Assembly (NCBI GenBank): GCA_016196415.1
Contig: JACPXS010000102.1
Location: 1 to 7,647 of the forward strand
DNA length: 7,647 nt
Reading direction: 5' to 3'
Source of the DNA: Candidatus Omnitrophota bacterium
GTDB lineage: Bacteria > Omnitrophota > Koll11 > Aquiviventales > Aquiviventaceae
In this document: positions 5,796 to 7,647 of the stretch, piece by piece
Layout: each line of letters opens with the position of its first letter
Position numbering within the stretch: position 1 is the first letter of the stretch
The notes under the pieces: generated by a model
Told to the model about the DNA's origin: nothing
The model's database searches: none
What the model saw: the letters and a program-made list of their open reading frames with translations, nothing else
Position numbers and translations under genes: made by a program

Positions 5796-6020
5796 TGCTC
5801 TGACGAGGAGCCCTACATCGAGAACTTCTCCGGGCACGACAAGACCGAGAAGGCCTACCGCAGCAGCTACACGACGCTGGCGGAGGGCCAGGTGGGCTGG
5901 TCGCTCTACCGCATCTGGTACGAAACCGAGCGCGTCCATGAGTCGCTGGGTTATCAGACCCCACACCGACGTCTGACCAATGGGACCCCGCTTACACCGG
6001 GTTCGTATGGATGCCGATAA
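5796..6020 (+). pseudogene. Transposase C-terminal remnant (IS3-type integrase core)
   Basis: Directly after the higA stop, in the same frame, about 74 codons translate to the tail of an IS3-type transposase. The hallmark is WYETERVHESLGYQTPHRR, the common YN.xRxHxSLGYxTP ending of the rve integrase core, preceded by EEPYIENF and KAYRSSYTTLAEG. The frame ends at TAA 6018-6020. There is no start codon, no N-terminal HTH and no DDE catalytic region, so this is a decayed fragment. One counted row is about 62% G+C, unlike the AT-richer gene that follows. No terminal inverted repeats were found. It shows that insertion and deletion have shaped this segment. Confidence 0.75.
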
Positions 6021-6500
6021 TCTATCACACGGCGTTTCAAATCACTCAAAAGGGCTGCCAATGGTGGTTCCCGGCCTTTGGGTTAATCTCCGTCTTTCTT
6101 GGTATCTTGGTCCTCAAGTTCCATAAGGTCATTCCGAGGTGGAAACCAAAACCTGCAAAAATACTCGGACTAGTATTTACAAGTTTCAGCGCCGCGTGGA
6201 CAGTCGCAGCCTTTCATAGGTACATGGCTATCTTACGATCATGCTATCCAAGCTTACAAGGAAGGCAGGTATTCGACGGTTGAAGGAGTTGTGGAGGAAT
6301 TTGTACCCATGCCTTATACCGGCCATGCCATGGAAAGTTTCAAAGTGAAAGGTATGAGATTCGACTCCTCCGACTATGTGGTGACTCCAGGTTTCAATAA
6401 CACAAGTTCACACGGTGGCCCCGTCAAAGAGGATTTGAGAGTGCGGATTTCCTATATCGGTAACACGATTCTGAAATTAGAGACGGGGGGTGACCAATGA
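6011..6500 (+). pseudogene. Uncharacterised two-helix membrane protein, broken by a frameshift
   Basis: Two adjacent frames make one protein. The first, from ATG 6011, has two hydrophobic segments (about residues 18-36 and 50-68) and loses sense after FHRYMA near 6228. The second, open from 6174 and ending at 6500, gives YDHAIQAYKEGRYSTVEG, then EFVPMPYTGHAMESF, SSDYVVTPGFNNTSSHGGP and LRVRISYIGNTILKLE. This resembles an uncharacterised bacterial family I recall with EGxVExFxPMPYxGH and SDYVVTxGFNNTxSHGGP motifs. Treating one base near 6230 as an insertion joins them into a 162-residue protein (490 bases minus one is 163 codons with the stop). It may be a real mutation or a sequencing error. 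One counted row is about 42% G+C against 63-67% in the flanks, pointing to foreign origin. No ribosome-binding site is evident at 6011. Function unknown. Confidence 0.7.
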
Positions 6501-6506
6501 TCGCGG

Positions 6507-6533
6507 TAAAGTCCGTCCAACTACGGACGTTTA
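6507..6533 (+). terminator. Hairpin after the broken membrane-protein gene
   Basis: TAAAGTCCGT (6507-6516) pairs with ACGGAC plus TTTA (6523-6533) across a six-base loop, leaving one bulged G at 6529. It lies seven bases past the stop at 6500. The T tract is only three bases, so it is a weak intrinsic-terminator candidate. The rest of 6534-6609 shows no gene; a 34-codon open stretch from ATG 6542 has no recognisable content and ends by reading through the tRNA-like fragment. Confidence 0.45.
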
Positions 6534-6609
6534 CCTGGGGGAGATGGACGGTAGAAGCTTCCCTTATCAGAGGCCGGAAAACGTCCAGTTTAACAGGGTG
6601 CACCGCGCA

Positions 6610-6632
6610 GGTTCGATCCCCCTCCGCTCCAC
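6610..6632 (+). other. tRNA 3'-end fragment, candidate attachment-site remnant
   Basis: Twenty-one of 23 bases match the 3' end of the tRNA-Ala at 4936-4958, including GGTTCGATCCCCC and GCTCCAC; the two differences match the tRNA positions 4949 and 4951. No tRNA body accompanies it: the T stem cannot form and no matching 5' acceptor or anticodon arm is upstream. Such isolated 3' ends mark the far border of elements that integrated into tRNA genes. The acceptor bases could instead derive from another alanine tRNA or from tmRNA, which share this end structure. No integrase remains in the window. Confidence 0.5.
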
Positions 6633-6652
6633 TGGTTTTATTTGAGCGCTGA

Positions 6653-7390
6653 ATGCACCGGGTGCTTGTGCCGCCGCAGTGCCTCCAAGGCCGGGCGATT
6701 GCGATCCGTGATCCGAACACCCTCCATCATCTCCTCCATGTCCTGCGGGTGCAAGTCGGCGATCCGCTTGAGTGCTTTGACGGGCAGGGACAGGGGTATC
6801 GGGGATCGGTGATCCGGCGCTCGAAGCGCGCGCTCGTGGTGGCGATTGATGCGAAGATCTGTGAGCCGGCGCCGAGGCTTCGCGTGACGCTTGCGCTCTC
6901 GTTGATCCGGCCTGAGCGGTTTGAGTGGGCGCTTCAAAAAGCGACCGAGTTGAACGTCGAGCGCGTCATCCCGATGATCGCCGTTCGCACCACGGCGCGC
7001 GTCAGCGGAGATCGGGCCTCCCGTAAGCTCGAACGCTGGAGGCGGATTGTGCGCGAAGCGGCCCAGCAGTGCGGTCGCTTGCGCGTCCCGGAGCTTCAGG
7101 CCCCGCAGCCGTTGGCAGCGCTGCTTCCCGAGTTGGACCAGTACGATACGGTATTGATGCCGACGCTTGCCGGGCAGACGATACCGCTTGAGCGGGGAGT
7201 CGAGCCGGTGAGCGGCCCATCGCGCGTGGCGATGCTCATTGGCCCTGAAGGCGATTTTACGGAAGAAGAAGCGAAGGTGGCCACGCAGCACGGAGCAACG
7301 CTCCTATCGCTTGGGCGGCTGACCTTGCGGTCTGAAACCGCGGCGATTGCCTTGCTGGCGATCCTTCAGTACGCGGCCCGCGCGCTCTAA
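6653..7390 (+). CDS. rsmE: 16S rRNA (uracil-1498-N3)-methyltransferase RsmE
   Basis: RsmE methylates N3 of U1498 in helix 44 of 16S rRNA using S-adenosylmethionine and acts on the assembled 30S subunit. The 245-residue protein has the normal family length. The N-terminal 70 residues form the PUA-like RNA-binding part (MHRVLVPP..., LHHLLHVLRVQVGD). The C-terminal SPOUT domain carries ALSLIRPERFEWALQKATEL (81-100), EAAQQCGR (135-142), IGPEGDFTEEE (196-206) and LGRLTLRSETAAI (220-232), the last two lining the cofactor knot. The usual GPEGG is GPEGD here and the usual RTETA is RSETA, both minor. The ATG at 6653 is the natural start; upstream only a weak GAG (6644-6646) serves as ribosome-binding site. 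It begins 21 bases after the tRNA-like fragment, so its promoter may lie in or have been altered by the island. G+C is high, about 67% in one counted row, like the operon at the other side. Confidence 0.95.
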   Translation: MHRVLVPPQCLQGRAIAIRDPNTLHHLLHVLRVQVGDPLECFDGQGQGYRGSVIRRSKRALVVAIDAKICEPAPRLRVTLALSLIRPERFEWALQKATELNVERVIPMIAVRTTARVSGDRASRKLERWRRIVREAAQQCGRLRVPELQAPQPLAALLPELDQYDTVLMPTLAGQTIPLERGVEPVSGPSRVAMLIGPEGDFTEEEAKVATQHGATLLSLGRLTLRSETAAIALLAILQYAARAL

Positions 7391-7445
7391 CGCAATTCCG
7401 TTTCAAGCAGCGTGTTCGCTTCCGGACGCGTCCCCCAAGAGCGAG

Positions 7446-7474
7446 TTCCTGCGGCGGCGCTTTTGTGCTATCAT
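7446..7474 (+). promoter_or_regulatory. Candidate extended -10 promoter downstream of rsmE
   Basis: TGC-TATCAT at 7466-7474 is an extended -10 element; the poor -35 candidate TTCCTG (7446-7451) is 17 bases upstream. It points rightward, out of the window, through the palindromic repeat. The remaining bases 7391-7445 show no gene or recognisable signal. Confidence 0.35.
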
Positions 7475-7479
7475 ACTAC

Positions 7480-7611
7480 GAGCGCCTCTCAACATGACTG
7501 CGGGGCGCTCTCGGTGAAGGGTGAAGGCATCGCTCCGTCGCTCGATCCCCTGTCCCCCTTGACCCTCCACCCTGCACCCAGAGCAGCCAAGGTCTTGTTG
7601 ATCGCTGCTCT
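7480..7611. repeat. Composite palindromic repeat, copy B (hairpin, heptad arrays, hairpin)
   Basis: The left hairpin is GAGCGCC (7480-7486) with GGCGCTC (7504-7510) around 17 bases. Then come about two heptads of the GGGTGAA type (7512-7525), a short loop, and a right arm of heptads in reverse complement (7545-7579, for example TTGACCC, TCCACCC). Finally there is a perfect 8-bp hairpin AGAGCAGC (7580-7587) with GCTGCTCT (7604-7611) around 16 bases. The right half lines up with copy A at 871-943 in unit phase and in hairpin position. The left hairpin, read on the minus strand, resembles the right hairpin of copy A in stem and loop, so the element is roughly mirror-symmetric. Confidence 0.7.
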
Positions 7612-7647
7612 ATCACCAACCCTGAGCTGGTCACGATGGCAACACTC

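Noticed and set aside
6291..6500. Separate 69-residue gene starting at GTG 6291
   Set aside because: The same frame is open back to 6174 and the upstream residues join the motif region, so it is the second half of a frameshifted gene.
6260..6632. tmRNA gene, suggested by ATTCGACGG near 6271 and a tRNA-like 3' end at 6610-6632
   Set aside because: The ATTCGACGG lies inside the coding sequence of the membrane protein, no 5' acceptor pairs with CCGCTCC, and no tag-peptide frame was seen.
7480..7611. CRISPR array or integron attC site
   Set aside because: There are no constant-length repeats with unique spacers, and no paired GTTRRRY/RYYYAAC core sites; the pattern is palindromic heptads and hairpins.
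7636..7647. Start of a further gene at ATG 7636
   Set aside because: Only four codons are visible and the ribosome-binding site is weak, so nothing can be claimed.

Overview
The window carries a 5'-truncated secretin, a type IV filament assembly operon, a tRNA-Ala followed by a small mosaic island, and rsmE. The secretin (outer-membrane channel) and the machinery genes point to a Gram-negative, diderm bacterium. Single 60-base rows counted by eye give about 63-67% G+C in the filament genes and rsmE, about 55% in higB, and about 42% in the broken membrane gene. No taxonomic marker settles the phylum. The layout and the palindromic intergenic repeats would fit an uncultured environmental lineage, but that is only an impression.

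Positions 3-4836 hold, all on the plus strand, the C-terminal part of a secretin, a PilB/GspE-type assembly ATPase with a two-motif MshEN domain, a PilC/GspF-type inner-membrane platform, a type IV pilin-like protein and a 74-residue two-helix membrane protein. The order secretin-ATPase-platform-pilin is that of gspDEFG, but the ATPase looks more like PilB. Whether the machine is a pilus or a type II secretion system cannot be decided here. The secretin and ATPase genes are separated by 247 bases that hold a terminator-like hairpin and a composite palindromic repeat. A 12-codon ORF with a perfect Shine-Dalgarno lies between the platform and pilin genes.

Positions 4842-5014 are a clean tRNA-Ala(CGC) unit with promoter, CCA-encoding gene and strong intrinsic terminator. 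From there to about 6632 is a patchwork: a higBA toxin-antitoxin operon with a perfect palindromic operator, the C-terminal remnant of an IS3-type transposase, an AT-richer membrane-protein gene broken by a frameshift, and a 23-base near-copy of the tRNA 3' end. This looks like a decayed island inserted at the tRNA gene.

Positions 6653-7390 encode RsmE, the 16S rRNA m3U1498 methyltransferase. The last 257 bases hold a candidate extended -10 promoter and a second copy of the composite repeat. The repeat family is built of inverted arrays of degenerate 7-base units abutting a hairpin whose stem shows two compensatory base-pair changes between copies. It is the most unusual structure in the window. 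The terminator after the tRNA also contains the same 8-base half-sites as the higBA operator.
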